Shown: positions 8,469 through 17,900 of the stretch, piece after piece
How the letters are laid out: the number at the start of each line of letters is the position of its first letter
Position numbering within the stretch: position 1 is the stretch's first letter
NCBI GenBank assembly: GCA_021851715.1
Contig: JAJZCR010000034.1
Coordinates: forward strand, 1 to 36,325
Source: Planctomycetota bacterium
GTDB taxonomy: Bacteria > Planctomycetota > Phycisphaerae > WQYP01
Direction: 5' to 3'
Length of the DNA: 36,325 bases
Notes under the pieces: model-generated
What the model was told of the DNA's origin: nothing
Database searches by the model: none
The model's input: only the letters and a program-made list of their open reading frames with translations
Position numbers and translations under genes: made by a program

Positions 8469-10586
8469 ATGGAAGCCCTGATACGCGTGATGAGGGGAGT
8501 CTGGCCCTACCGGTGGAGGGTAATGATTGGCTTGGTGTGTGCGCTGGGCGTAGGTATTTCCTACGCTTCGGGAGTGGCCACGATGTTGCCGGTGATGAAA
8601 ATTTTTATCAGTGCCGAGGGTATTCATGGCTGGGTAGACCATTGGGCGACGCAGCGACGTTTGCATATCCGGTTTTTAAGTTTGGATGCGTCAGCACGCA
8701 AGGACCAAATTGCGTTAATTATTACGCGCACGGACAAGGGTGCGGCCAGGAGCCTGGCCGGACTGGCCGCCGGTGACCGCATTGTGCGCGTGAAGCTGGT
8801 GGGGGCGGCGGGGGCCACGGTGCAGCGGAGCTCGGCATGGAAAGGTATGACGGCGATTCTGGCAACAGGGACGGCCGGGCAAAAGGCGATCCTTCATATT
8901 CAATCCGCATCGCATGTTACTCCGCAATCGGTAACGGTGGTGCTGGCTCGGCAGGCGTGGTGGATCGGGCGGGCGGTGCGGCTGATCAACTTATTGCCGG
9001 TGGATCCGTTTACCAGTTTGTGTTGGGTGGTCATATTTTTCATCCTGCTGTGTATTGTGGGTGGGGCGTTTCGGTATTTGCAGCAGTACCTGGCGATGAC
9101 GGTGGCGGCGCGGATGGTCATTGACCTGCGACGACGGGTTTATAACCGGGTCTTGCAATTGCCGGCATCTTACTTTTCCCAGAAAGGAACAAGCGATGTC
9201 ATGAGTCGGCTTACGCAGGACACCAACAACCTGACGGATGGCGTGGCTTCGCTGATGGGCAAACTGGTGCTGGAACCAGTCAAGGCGGCGTTTGTGGCGG
9301 CAGTAGCCTTGTGGGTGAATTGGGAGTTGTGTGTGGCGATGGTGCTGGTGGTGCCGGTGATCGGGCTGATTATCCGGCAGTTCAGCAAGCGCATGCGGCG
9401 TGCGAGCCAGCGAGGCCTGGAACGATGGTCGGGTATGTTGTCGATCTTGCAAGAATCACTTTCGGGGCAACGAGTGGTGAAAGCCTATTCCGCGGAAGGT
9501 TACGAGCGCCGCCGGTTTGCCCAGGCCAATCGGGCGCTGTATCAGCAGCAGCGCAAGCTTTCGCATTATGCCGCTCTTTCGCGGCCGACCATTGAAGCTA
9601 TGGCGGTGGTGCTGGCCAGCATACCCATTCTGATTCTGGCCAAGCTGGTACTGCAAGATACGATCAGCAAGGAGAGTTTCTTTCTGCTGCTGGCATGTTT
9701 TGCCGCCATTTTTGAGCCGCTGCGGAAACTTTCAGATGTGAATGTCAAGCTGCAGCAGGCCAATGCCGCGGCGACGCGGATTTTTGAAATTCTCGATCTG
9801 GAGCCGGAGGTCAACCATAGTCGGCAGTTGCCGGCGCTGCCGCGGCATCATGAGTCGATTGAATTTCGCGATGTAGGCTTTGAATACCCCGGTCATGACA
9901 AAACCGTTCTGAACCATATCAGCTTTCGGGTGCTTCATGGCCAGACAACGGCAGTGGTGGGAGGGAATGGATCAGGAAAAACCACGCTGCTGTCGTTGTT
10001 GCCGCGGCTTTATGTTGCCAGTCGGGGCCAGGTGCTCATTGATGGAGTGGATACCTCGGGGGTATCGCTGCGCTCGCTGCGCCGGCAGATCGGATTGGTT
10101 TCGCAGGATACCGTGCTTTTTGCGGACACCATCTACAACAATATCGCGTACGGGCGGCGTCATGCCACCGCGGAACAGATTATGGATGCGGCGCGGCGCA
10201 GCTTTGTGGACGATTTTGTGACCACTATGCCGGATGGGTATCAGACGATGGTCGGGCAGGACGGGGTCCGGCTTTCGGGCGGTCAGCGACAACGGCTGGC
10301 GATTGCACGGGCCATTTTGCGCGATCCGGCGATATTGATTCTCGATGAAGCCATGAGCCAGATTGATAACGAAAGCGAACTGAAGATCACGCTTTCTCTG
10401 CGCGATTTCATGCGCAATCGCACCACGTTTGTAATCGCCCATCGGTTAGGCACTATTACCAGTGCGGACACCATCATCTGCCTGGATGCAGGGCGCATGG
10501 TCGGCATTGGAACGCATCAGCAACTGATGGCGACGTGTCCGGAGTACCGGCAACTCTATGAAACCCAATTCCGCCAGGTCGGATAG
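8469..10586 (+). CDS. ABC transporter, fused permease-ATPase (MsbA-like) with PDZ-like insertion
   Basis: A ~705-residue half-transporter exporter in the inner membrane. TM1 (residues ~12-38) is followed by an unusual ~150-residue extracytoplasmic insertion before TM2 (~180). Within it, residues ~77-157 read like a PDZ domain: GLAAGDRIVRVKLVG, then a helix, then AILHIQ...VTVVLAR. The remaining ABC-transporter type-1 region follows. The ATPase domain has Walker A GGNGSGKTT (~498), Q-loop LVSQDT, signature RLSGGQRQRLAIARA (~600), Walker B ILILDEA (~620) and the H-loop AHRLGTI. The D-loop reads SQID instead of the usual SALD. The overall type suggests lipid, LPS-precursor or peptide export. Start: ATG 8469 follows GAGG; ATG 8451 and TTG 8442 are in-frame alternatives. 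A small inverted repeat (GTAAAA/TTTTAC, 8424-8441) lies just upstream. Confidence 0.88.
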   Translation: MEALIRVMRGVWPYRWRVMIGLVCALGVGISYASGVATMLPVMKIFISAEGIHGWVDHWATQRRLHIRFLSLDASARKDQIALIITRTDKGAARSLAGLAAGDRIVRVKLVGAAGATVQRSSAWKGMTAILATGTAGQKAILHIQSASHVTPQSVTVVLARQAWWIGRAVRLINLLPVDPFTSLCWVVIFFILLCIVGGAFRYLQQYLAMTVAARMVIDLRRRVYNRVLQLPASYFSQKGTSDVMSRLTQDTNNLTDGVASLMGKLVLEPVKAAFVAAVALWVNWELCVAMVLVVPVIGLIIRQFSKRMRRASQRGLERWSGMLSILQESLSGQRVVKAYSAEGYERRRFAQANRALYQQQRKLSHYAALSRPTIEAMAVVLASIPILILAKLVLQDTISKESFFLLLACFAAIFEPLRKLSDVNVKLQQANAAATRIFEILDLEPEVNHSRQLPALPRHHESIEFRDVGFEYPGHDKTVLNHISFRVLHGQTTAVVGGNGSGKTTLLSLLPRLYVASRGQVLIDGVDTSGVSLRSLRRQIGLVSQDTVLFADTIYNNIAYGRRHATAEQIMDAARRSFVDDFVTTMPDGYQTMVGQDGVRLSGGQRQRLAIARAILRDPAILILDEAMSQIDNESELKITLSLRDFMRNRTTFVIAHRLGTITSADTIICLDAGRMVGIGTHQQLMATCPEYRQLYETQFRQVG

Positions 10587-10660
10587 CCGCGGCGCGGCCG
10601 GCAGTTAAGCGCCGGGCCGAAGTTGGGTTCAAGACCGGTCAAGAGCCTATCGGAGCGACG

Positions 10661-11548
10661 ATGGCGAGTATTCTGGAAAATGCCTTGCTGGAAAAGCTTG
10701 GAGCTTTGCGCTTCACGGGGCCACGGCGCGTGACAGGAGGGCGTGTCGGAGAGCGCCGTTCCATGCTGCGCGGCGCGAGTATGGAAATTGCGGACTTTCG
10801 AGCTTACGTACAGGGAGACGACTTCCGATACATTGACTGGAATGCCATGGCCCGGTTTGACCAGCCGGTGGTGCGACTGTTTGTGGATCAGCGGGCATTG
10901 CCGGTGACCATTCTGCTGGATATCAGTGCCAGCATGGACTTTGGAGATCCCAACAAGCTGAGTTTTTCACGGCGGCTGGCTGCGGCGTTGGGGTGGATCG
11001 GCCTGGCCCGACAGGATCAAATGACCCTGTGGGCTGTCGGTGGGGGCACCGGAAACAATGGGAGAAAGGCTGGCTTTGCAACCAAGGCCGGTTTTTCGGA
11101 GCTGCAGGAGTTTGTGCGCAGCCTGAAAAGCGGTGGCAGGGCGGACTTTGCGGGGCCGGCGCAGATGCTCGGCCAGCGCGGTCCGCGCGGTGGAATGGTT
11201 GTGGTGATCAGCGATCTGCTGGACACTGGCGATGCCATGGACCATTGGCGGCGATTGATGGCCCAGGGGCAGGAGGTTCGCCTGCTGCACGTTCTTGGTC
11301 CGCAGGAAATACATCCGCAACCAAGCCAGGCGGTCCGGCTGGTGGATGTTGAAACAGGGCGGCGGATGAGTGTACTGCCGAATCGCAACATGCTGCGCCA
11401 GTACGATAACCGTCTGCAGACTTTTCTGTCTTCCATGCGGGAGAAGTGCCGACACCATCAGATTCCATACGTGCTTTTGTCCAGCGACGCTGAACTGCAA
11501 TGGGTTCTCTTTGATGTTCTTACCGGCGCTGGAATCCTGCAGCGCTGA
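10661..11548 (+). CDS. DUF58 domain-containing protein (vWA-like)
   Basis: A 295-residue protein of the DUF58 family. It opens with the family pattern GGRVGERRSMLRGASMEIADFRAY followed by GDDFRYIDWNAMAR. It then enters a von Willebrand A-type fold with the metal-ion site DISASM (~residues 87-92) and a later VVVISDLLD strand. DUF58 proteins normally sit beside a MoxR AAA+ ATPase and act in envelope or chaperone complexes; no moxR is present within this window, so it is an orphan here or the partner lies elsewhere. ATG at 10661 has CGGAG 6 bp upstream. It lies 74 bp after the ABC exporter on the same strand and may be co-transcribed with it. Confidence 0.87.
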   Translation: MASILENALLEKLGALRFTGPRRVTGGRVGERRSMLRGASMEIADFRAYVQGDDFRYIDWNAMARFDQPVVRLFVDQRALPVTILLDISASMDFGDPNKLSFSRRLAAALGWIGLARQDQMTLWAVGGGTGNNGRKAGFATKAGFSELQEFVRSLKSGGRADFAGPAQMLGQRGPRGGMVVVISDLLDTGDAMDHWRRLMAQGQEVRLLHVLGPQEIHPQPSQAVRLVDVETGRRMSVLPNRNMLRQYDNRLQTFLSSMREKCRHHQIPYVLLSSDAELQWVLFDVLTGAGILQR

Positions 11549-11797
11549 AAATTTCTGAAAATTATTAAAAATTATTGTTGCGACTGATAATCTGTGGTCG
11601 ATAAACGTTCACAGGTGCGTATGGAAGTGTGAATGTATTTTCCGGACGGGATCGAGGCTTGCTGGAAAGGTATGGCCTTGAAGCGAAGAGTGAATCGCCT
11701 GCCAAGACCGAAGGGGCGAGAAGATATACCGGAGTCAACGACGTGAACTGGAACGTCGGCTGACGGTGAAAAATGTTTTCCAGCGTCTTTCCACTCG

Positions 11798-11813
11798 ATG
11801 GAAAGGAGGTGAT
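11798..11813 (+). promoter_or_regulatory. Exceptionally long Shine-Dalgarno, preceded by a hairpin
   Basis: GAAAGGAGGTGAT (11801-11813) is complementary over 13 bases to the usual 3' end of bacterial 16S rRNA (ATCACCTCCTTTC). It ends 2 bases before ATG 11816. Directly upstream, CTTTCCA and TGGAAAG (about 11786-11804, 5-nt loop) can form a 7-bp stem that would occlude the 5' part of this site, which could give conditional access. The base pairing is visible in sequence; the regulatory role is inference. Confidence 0.7.
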
Positions 11814-11815
11814 AC

Positions 11816-11899
11816 ATGATGGCTGCCAAGAAATCAAAGTCCCGCAAGAGTACCAAGAAATCAGCGAAAAAGAGTACCAAGAAATCTGGACGTCGCTGA
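11816..11899 (+). CDS. 27-residue Lys/Ser-rich basic peptide
   Basis: ATG ATG followed by 25 codons and TGA. The product is MMAAKKSKSRKSTKKSAKKS followed by TKKSGRR: 12 Lys and 3 Arg with Ser/Thr/Ala/Gly and no acidic or aromatic residue, like a histone H1 tail or a nucleoid/ribosome-binding basic tail. A 17-bp direct repeat (AAGAGTACCAAGAAATC) encodes the two KSTKKS units. Support for it being real is the extreme ribosome-binding site, the compact termination and the hairpins and terminator just downstream. I do not know a named family for it; a nucleic-acid or polyphosphate-binding role is inference. It could instead be a leader peptide for the structured RNA that follows. Confidence 0.65.
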   Translation: MMAAKKSKSRKSTKKSAKKSTKKSGRR

Positions 11900-11913
11900 G
11901 ACTCCTGCGCCGT

Positions 11914-11973
11914 GGTGGCGGTTGGTCCGCTGCTACGTGTATCGCGACCGCCACCCCAAGATTCGTCTTGGGG
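11914..11973 (+). ncRNA. Stacked hairpins in the 3' region of the basic-peptide transcript
   Basis: GGTGGCGGT (11914-11922) pairs perfectly with ACCGCCACC (11947-11955). Overlapping its last two bases is a perfect 8-bp stem CCCCAAGA-TTCG-TCTTGGGG (11954-11973) closed by a UUCG tetraloop. The two helices share bases 11954-11955, so they are mutually exclusive at that point and could act as alternative folds. No T-run follows, so this is not itself a classical terminator. RNA structure is inferred from complementarity only. Confidence 0.45.
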
Positions 11974-12029
11974 ATGGTTGGTTGCGAAACAGAAAGCGAA
12001 TGTGGGTCCTGGTGCCTGTCATTCGCCGG

Positions 12030-12054
12030 AACCCGCCGCAAACGGCGGGTTTTT
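12030..12054 (+). terminator. Rho-independent terminator
   Basis: AACCCGCCG-CAAA-CGGCGGGTT followed by TTT. This is a 9-bp GC-rich stem with a 4-nt loop and a short U tract in plus orientation. It ends the DUF58/basic-peptide side just before the convergent anmK stop at 12083. Confidence 0.8.
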
Positions 12055-12082
12055 CATGCGCGGATTCCGGTTTTTCTTTTGA

Positions 12083-13243
12083 TCAGCCAGTACCTTGTGC
12101 CACCACGCCCAGGAGCATCAGTTGAGCGGCACCGGTTACCTGCGGCAGATTGGCGGGTACGCCGTCCAGCGCAGCGGCTCCCAGCAGCGCAAAAGCCATG
12201 GCTTCTCTGGCTTTATTGGCAATTTTCAACTGATCCATGGGTATGAGGGTGCGGCAACCAAGCTTGGCCAGATCAGCAGTCAGATAACGCATGAGTTCCG
12301 GATTGTGCAGCCCGCCTCCGCCAATGATCACCTCATCCGGAACCCGGGGCAGGAATCGGTGATAGGCGTCGGCAATGCTCCAGGCGGTGAGGGCGGTAAG
12401 GGTGGCGGCGAGATCGCAGATTCTTTTTCCGGCGGCTCGAGTCAGAAGATTTTCAACAAAAGCCGCGCCAAAAACTTCGCGGCCGGTACTTTTGGGTGGC
12501 TGTTGCGAAAAGTATCGGTGGGCTTTGAGGCGGGTAAAAAGTCTTTCATCCACCCGGCCATGCCGGGCGATGCGGCCGTTGGTATCACAGTGCCGGCTGC
12601 CGCCGGTGGCGATGGAAATAAGTGCGTCAATGGCCATATTGCCCGGACCGGTGTCAAAGGCCAGCACGTCGGAGAAGCCCCGGCCTGGCGGTAAATAGGT
12701 AACATTGGCAATGCCGCCGATGTTTTGAATGGCCCTGGTCTTTCGGGTATCGCGCAGGAGAATCGCATCGGTCCAGGGGACCAGCGGAGCTCCGTGGCCG
12801 CCGACGGCCATGTCCGCACTGCGAAAATTGCCGATGGTCTGGATTCCTGTCAGTGCCGCAATGACGGATACATCGCCGAGTTGAAGCGTGGATCCAGTGG
12901 TACGGCCGGGCTGCGGGGGCAGGTGGCAGATGGTTTGGCCGTGCGAGGCCACGGCCGTGACGCGATGCGGGGCAATGCGGGCGTGCTGGAGAGCGGATTG
13001 AACGGCGGCGGCGAAAGACCGGGCGGTTAAAAAATTGAGTTCGCAAATTTCGGCGGCGGAGCTTGGAGCGTTGCCCATCGCGGCCAGCAGGCGGCGGCGC
13101 AGCCGCAGCGGCCAGTTTGCCTGGTGGTGATGGAGTAACCTGGCTGATAAGCGCGGGGCGCGGCCGCGAATTTCCACGATCGCAGCGTCAATGCCGTCCA
13201 CACTGGTCCCGCTCATCAGACCGATGATGATTCTTGAAGTCAT
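12083..13243 (-). CDS. anmK: Anhydro-N-acetylmuramic acid kinase
   Basis: AnmK hydrolyses the 1,6-anhydro ring of anhydro-MurNAc while phosphorylating it with ATP to MurNAc-6-phosphate, in cytoplasmic peptidoglycan recycling. The 386-residue protein has all family landmarks in order: GLMSGTSVDGID at the N-terminus, ASHGQTI, ADMAVGGHGAPLVP, NIGGIANVT, FDTGPGNM with the phosphate-binding loop, GGGGLHNP, and a C-terminal KAREAMAFA. Length is close to E. coli AnmK (369). ATG 13243 has CGGAG 10 bp upstream. yihY ends 19 bp upstream on the same strand, so they are probably one operon. An MltA-type transglycosylase, whose product feeds this enzyme, is encoded at 27.3-28.6 kb. Confidence 0.95.
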   Translation of the reverse strand: MTSRIIIGLMSGTSVDGIDAAIVEIRGRAPRLSARLLHHHQANWPLRLRRRLLAAMGNAPSSAAEICELNFLTARSFAAAVQSALQHARIAPHRVTAVASHGQTICHLPPQPGRTTGSTLQLGDVSVIAALTGIQTIGNFRSADMAVGGHGAPLVPWTDAILLRDTRKTRAIQNIGGIANVTYLPPGRGFSDVLAFDTGPGNMAIDALISIATGGSRHCDTNGRIARHGRVDERLFTRLKAHRYFSQQPPKSTGREVFGAAFVENLLTRAAGKRICDLAATLTALTAWSIADAYHRFLPRVPDEVIIGGGGLHNPELMRYLTADLAKLGCRTLIPMDQLKIANKAREAMAFALLGAAALDGVPANLPQVTGAAQLMLLGVVAQGTG

Positions 13244-13262
13244 GAAGATAACTCCGTTTATG

Positions 13263-14669
13263 TTATGAAGCGGACAGCACCTGAGGCATCGTGGATGTTG
13301 CAGCGGCCGGGGGCCGACTGGCCGAAGCGGCTAAATCGGCCATGGTGCGGCCGGCTGTCCATTGCTCCTGAGCTTCATGCATTTGCAAAATGATCGGCGC
13401 GGAAAGAAGGGGATGGTCGGTACCGGCGGCCTGGCTGGCTTCCAGCAAGGTCTGACAACGGTGGCCCACGGCGTGCAGCAGTTCGCGCAGGGTGATATTT
13501 TCGGGGGCTTTAGCCAGAGCATATTCCGTTTCTTCGCCATCCAGAGCATGAACCAGGCCGGCTTGCTGCAAGGCCGTGAGAAATTCCGTGGCGATATGAG
13601 GCGCAAGATGCAGATTCTTGGCCGCTAATTCAGGATTTACTGTTTGTCCCTGGCGAAACCGCTGCACCAGAAGGACCGCCAGTGGCAAAACCCAATGAGA
13701 ATCAATCAGGGGAGTGTTATAACTCCGTTCATTGAGCTGTCGGCGCACCAGGAGTCGGAAGTGCTGTTGTATATAGGCTACCTCGACCCCCAGCAGCAGA
13801 AATATCCAGGTGAGATAGATCCAGAACATAAACAGCGGAATCAGCCCCAGATTGCCATACCATTTGCCGTATCCGGCCACATATCCCACATACAGGCCAA
13901 AGCCCCACTTGCCCAGTTCCCATAAAATGGTGGCCGCCAGCGATCCCCAAAGAGCTGCTCTCCAGGTAACGAGTGTATTGGGTATTATTTTATAAAACAG
14001 CAGAATGATGACCCATACACTTACATAGCTGGCCAGTAGCGTCAGGGGTTGTAGAAATATCTGAACTGTGGAAACCGATCCCGCAAATACAAGGAATTTT
14101 GCGGAAAAGTAGAACGACATGGCCAGGCCCAGCGGTCCCAACGTCAGGACGCACCAGTACAAGGTCAGCCGGCGAGCCCACGGGCGCGGGGTGGTAACGT
14201 GATAAATGTGGCCAAACGTGGATTCAATCACACGCATCAGGCTGACGGCCGCCCAGAGCAGCACAAAGAAGCCGACGGCACCGGTGCCGGGATTCTGCAG
14301 GACCACGCGCACTTTGGAAATAATGTGATTCAAGGTTTGGATGAGCAGATGGGAATTGGGGCCGGTGGCTCCGCGGTTATGAATCTGGGTCAGACCAAAA
14401 CGGGCGAAGAGCGAGACTTCCGCATGCTGCACATCCGCGTTGGTAAAGGCCATGGACATGACGATCAGGCCCAGGACGATGGTGGGCAGCATGCTGAAGA
14501 GCGTGTTGTAGGTGAGGGCCGCGGCTTGCTGAGTGGTGCGGTCTTCGCTGATGCGCTCCGCCAGAATCAGACGGATCAGGTTCAGCCGTTCCAGAAGCCG
14601 GGTGTAGCGGTTTGCGGACTGCTCCTTGGGGGTTGAAGTTGGGGACTCCATTGTCAGGGGTTTGGGCAT
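13263..14669 (-). CDS. YihY/BrkB family inner-membrane protein with C-terminal winged-helix-like domain
   Basis: A 468-residue membrane protein of the YihY/virulence-factor BrkB family (once misnamed RNase BN). About six transmembrane segments are visible (~52-74, 128-148, 166-190, 205-230, 238-258, 275-300). Family patterns include RTTQQAAALTYNTLFSMLP, RRLTLYWCVLTLGPL, and WGSLAATILWELGKWGFGLYV with GKWYGNLGLIPLFMFWIY. After the membrane part, ~130 residues (LAVLLVQRFRQ...TEFLTALQQAGLVHAL) resemble an Rrf2-like winged helix and end in an Ala/Pro-rich tail. Function of the family is unknown. Start: ATG 14669 has GGAG 9 bp upstream; the frame is open to 14804 but without a better site. Confidence 0.88.
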   Translation of the reverse strand: MPKPLTMESPTSTPKEQSANRYTRLLERLNLIRLILAERISEDRTTQQAAALTYNTLFSMLPTIVLGLIVMSMAFTNADVQHAEVSLFARFGLTQIHNRGATGPNSHLLIQTLNHIISKVRVVLQNPGTGAVGFFVLLWAAVSLMRVIESTFGHIYHVTTPRPWARRLTLYWCVLTLGPLGLAMSFYFSAKFLVFAGSVSTVQIFLQPLTLLASYVSVWVIILLFYKIIPNTLVTWRAALWGSLAATILWELGKWGFGLYVGYVAGYGKWYGNLGLIPLFMFWIYLTWIFLLLGVEVAYIQQHFRLLVRRQLNERSYNTPLIDSHWVLPLAVLLVQRFRQGQTVNPELAAKNLHLAPHIATEFLTALQQAGLVHALDGEETEYALAKAPENITLRELLHAVGHRCQTLLEASQAAGTDHPLLSAPIILQMHEAQEQWTAGRTMADLAASASRPPAAATSTMPQVLSAS

Positions 14670-14971
14670 CAACGATCTCCATGTGCAGCCAACGCCGGTA
14701 TTGTAGCACGTCGCGGCTGCTGCTGCAGGGCTTGGTTTTTTAGCGAGGCCTGTTTTTCGCCCGACATGAAGATCCCCCATGCCGCCGCGGCTGCCTGGTG
14801 CCACCGGAATTACCCGCGCCGCACAAAGTTGAAAGTGGACATTTTCATTTTTGGCTTTGCGCTCCCGAGCCTGCGGACACTTTCCATAATCAGCGTTTTA
14901 TGATAAAAATTGCGGAAGTTTTTCGCCTGCGGCGCGCGGTTCTTCCCCATAGCAAAAAAGGGTGGTTTCTA
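14670..14971. promoter_or_regulatory. Divergent yihY/carB intergenic region
   Basis: About 300 bp that must hold both promoters. Visible are a CATAAT box (~14885-14890), a perfect 13-bp palindrome TTTTATGATAAAA (14896-14908), and the carB ribosome site AGGGTGG (about 14959-14965). No clear -35 box is spaced correctly from either AT-rich box, and no pyrimidine attenuator-like terminator is evident. Confidence 0.4.
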
Positions 14972-17900
14972 ATGCCAAAACGCACGGATATCAAGAGCAT
15001 CCTCATCATTGGTTCAGGCCCCATTGTGATCGGGCAGGGTTGTGAATTCGACTATTCCGGTACGCAGGCCTGCAAAGCTCTTAAGGAAGAGGGATTCCAC
15101 GTTATTTTGGTGAATTCCAATCCGGCCACCATCATGACCGATCCGGAAATGGCCGACCGTACCTATGTCGAACCCATCACCGTGGAAGCGGTTACGAAAA
15201 TCATCGCCAAGGAACGTCCGGATGCCTTGCTGCCGACACTGGGCGGGCAGACCGCGCTGAATATTTCCGTCGCGCTGGCGGATGCGGGTGTGCTGAATAA
15301 ATACTCGGTGCAGATGATTGGAGCCACGCGCGAGGCCATTCATCGCGGCGAAGACCGCAAAAAGTTCAAGCAAATTATGGAATCGATCGGGCTGGCCTGC
15401 CCGCGCAGCGGGCTGGCTTACAACATGGAGCAGGCCCGTGCTGTGGTGCAGGAAACCGGCCTGCCCTGCATTATTCGCGCGTCGTTTACCCTCGGCGGTA
15501 CCGGTTCCGGAATCGCCTATAACATGGAGGAATTTGAAACCCTGGCCCAGCGCGGCCTGGACGCCTCCATGATTACGGAAATACAAATTGATCAATCGCT
15601 GATCGGCTGGAAGGAATATGAGCTGGAGGTCATGCGCGATCGAGCGGATAACGTGGTCATTATCTGCGCCATCGAAAACTTTGATCCCATGGGTGTGCAT
15701 ACCGGCGATTCCATCACCGTTGCTCCGGCACAGACGCTTACGGACAAGGAATACCAGCGTATGCGTGATGCGGCCATCGCGGTTATCCGGGCCATCGGCG
15801 TGGAAACCGGCGGGTCCAACATTCAGTTTGCCATCAACCCGCAAAATGGCGAGATGGTGGTCATTGAAATGAACCCGCGCGTTTCGCGATCTTCCGCGCT
15901 GGCCAGCAAAGCAACGGGATTCCCGATTGCCCGCATTGCCGCCAAGTTGGCCATCGGCTACACGCTCGATGAACTGCCCAATGATATTACCCGCCGCACC
16001 GCCGCGTGTTTTGAACCCACCATTGACTATGTGGTGGTGAAAATTCCGCGGTGGACGTTTGAAAAATTCCCGGATGCTGATGAAACCCTGACCACGCAGA
16101 TGAAAAGTGTTGGCGAGGCCATGAGCATCGGCCGCACTTTCAAGCAGGCTTTGCAAAAGGGCATTCGTTCCATGGAGGTCAAACGCTTCGGCCTGGGGCT
16201 GGACCGGATTGATAAATGGTGGCGGTGGCAGAGCGAGGAATTGGCCACCCACGCGCCGGTTCAGTCGCTGGGCGATCGCGGATCGCTGGTGACCCGTACC
16301 GCGGCGCTGGAAGAACAGGCGCAGGTATGGCCGATTCCGCTGGAGAGACTGGCCCGGAAACTTGCCGTGCCGTCGCAGGGACGGATGTACTACATCCGCT
16401 ATGCGTTCAAAATGGGCCAGTCGATAGAGCAGGTGCATGAATTAACGCGTATTGACCCGTGGTTCCTGGCGCAGATGAAGGAACTGGTGGATTTTGAGGA
16501 TGAGCTTCTGTTGCGCCGCGGAGAAATTCAATCTATCGCGGGTGCTGCGGCCGGCCAGCCGGTTACAGCCGGCAAGACGGCGCTGGCCGCATTGCTGCTG
16601 CGTGCCAAGGAATTGGGTTATTCGGATGTGCAACTGGGCACCGTCTGGGGGCTCCCGGCAGCGCAAGTACGGGCCTTGCGCCAGGCCCTGGAGGTCCGGC
16701 CGGTTTACAAACTGGTCGATACCTGCGCTGCGGAATTTGAAGCCGCCACCCCTTATTATTATTCCAGCTATGAACAACCGGTGCGGAAAATAGGCACCGG
16801 CGGAATACCGCCGGTGGTGGAAGATGAAGTGCGCATTACCGCAAAGAAAAAGGTGATCATTTTGGGGGGCGGCCCCAATCGCATCGGGCAGGGTATTGAG
16901 TTTGATTACTGTTGCGTGCAGGCAGCCTTTGCCTGCCGGGAACTCGGCCTTGAAAGTGTGATGGTCAATTCCAATCCGGAAACAGTCAGCACGGACTACG
17001 ATACGTCGGACTTGCTGTTTTTTGAACCGCTGACCCATGAGGATGTGCTGCATATTGTGGAACGTTTGAACGTGGCTCCGCTGGGTTCAGGTGGTGAGGG
17101 CAGGGTGCTGGGCGTCATCGTACAGTTTGGCGGCCAAACCCCGTTGAATTTGGCCCGTGGGCTCAAGGATGCGGGCGTACCCATCATCGGCACTGCGGTG
17201 GAGTCCATCGAAACCGCGGAAGATCGCGACCAATTCAATCAACTGATTGTGCGGTTGAAATTGCGCCAGCCGGATGGCGGAATAGCCCGCAGTGCCGAGG
17301 AAGCACGGACGGTGGCCCAGCGCATCGGATATCCGGTGCTGGTGCGGCCATCCTATGTGCTGGGAGGCCGGGCAATGGAAATTGTGTCCACCCAGGAACA
17401 GCTTGACTTCTATATTCGCCATGCGGTGGAAGTGGCCGATGACCACCCCATTCTCATTGATCGATTTTTGGGCGATGCAACCGAAGTGGATGTGGATGCA
17501 ATCGGCGATGGGGAGAATTTCCTGGTGATCGGGGTGATGGAACATATCGAGGAAGCGGGCATCCATTCGGGCGATTCGGCGTGTTCGATTCCGCCGTTCA
17601 GCCTGGCGGCGGACGTGGTCGCGGAAATTCGCCGCAACACGCTGGCTCTGGCCAAGGCCCTGAAAGTCCGGGGGCTGATGAATGTGCAGTTTGCCATCAA
17701 GGATGACCAGGTCTACGTACTGGAAGTGAACCCTCGGGCCAGCCGTACGGTGCCGTTTGTCAGCAAGGCCACCGGTGTACCGTGGGCCCGCATTGCGGCG
17801 AAGGTGATGTGCGGTAAAACACTTGCCGAGATGGGCGTTACCCATGAGGTGGTGCCCACGCGGCACGTGGCCGTGAAGGAAAGTGTTTTTCCCTTTAACA

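Noticed and set aside
11691..11819. Frame upstream of the basic peptide ending ...RWKGGDT with its TGA overlapping the peptide start
   Set aside because: No convincing start codon or ribosome site in that frame after the upstream stop; the end of it is simply the Shine-Dalgarno region read through.
15014..16438. A 474-codon open frame on the minus strand
   Set aside because: It lies entirely opposite carB and has no family resemblance; a high-GC mirror frame.
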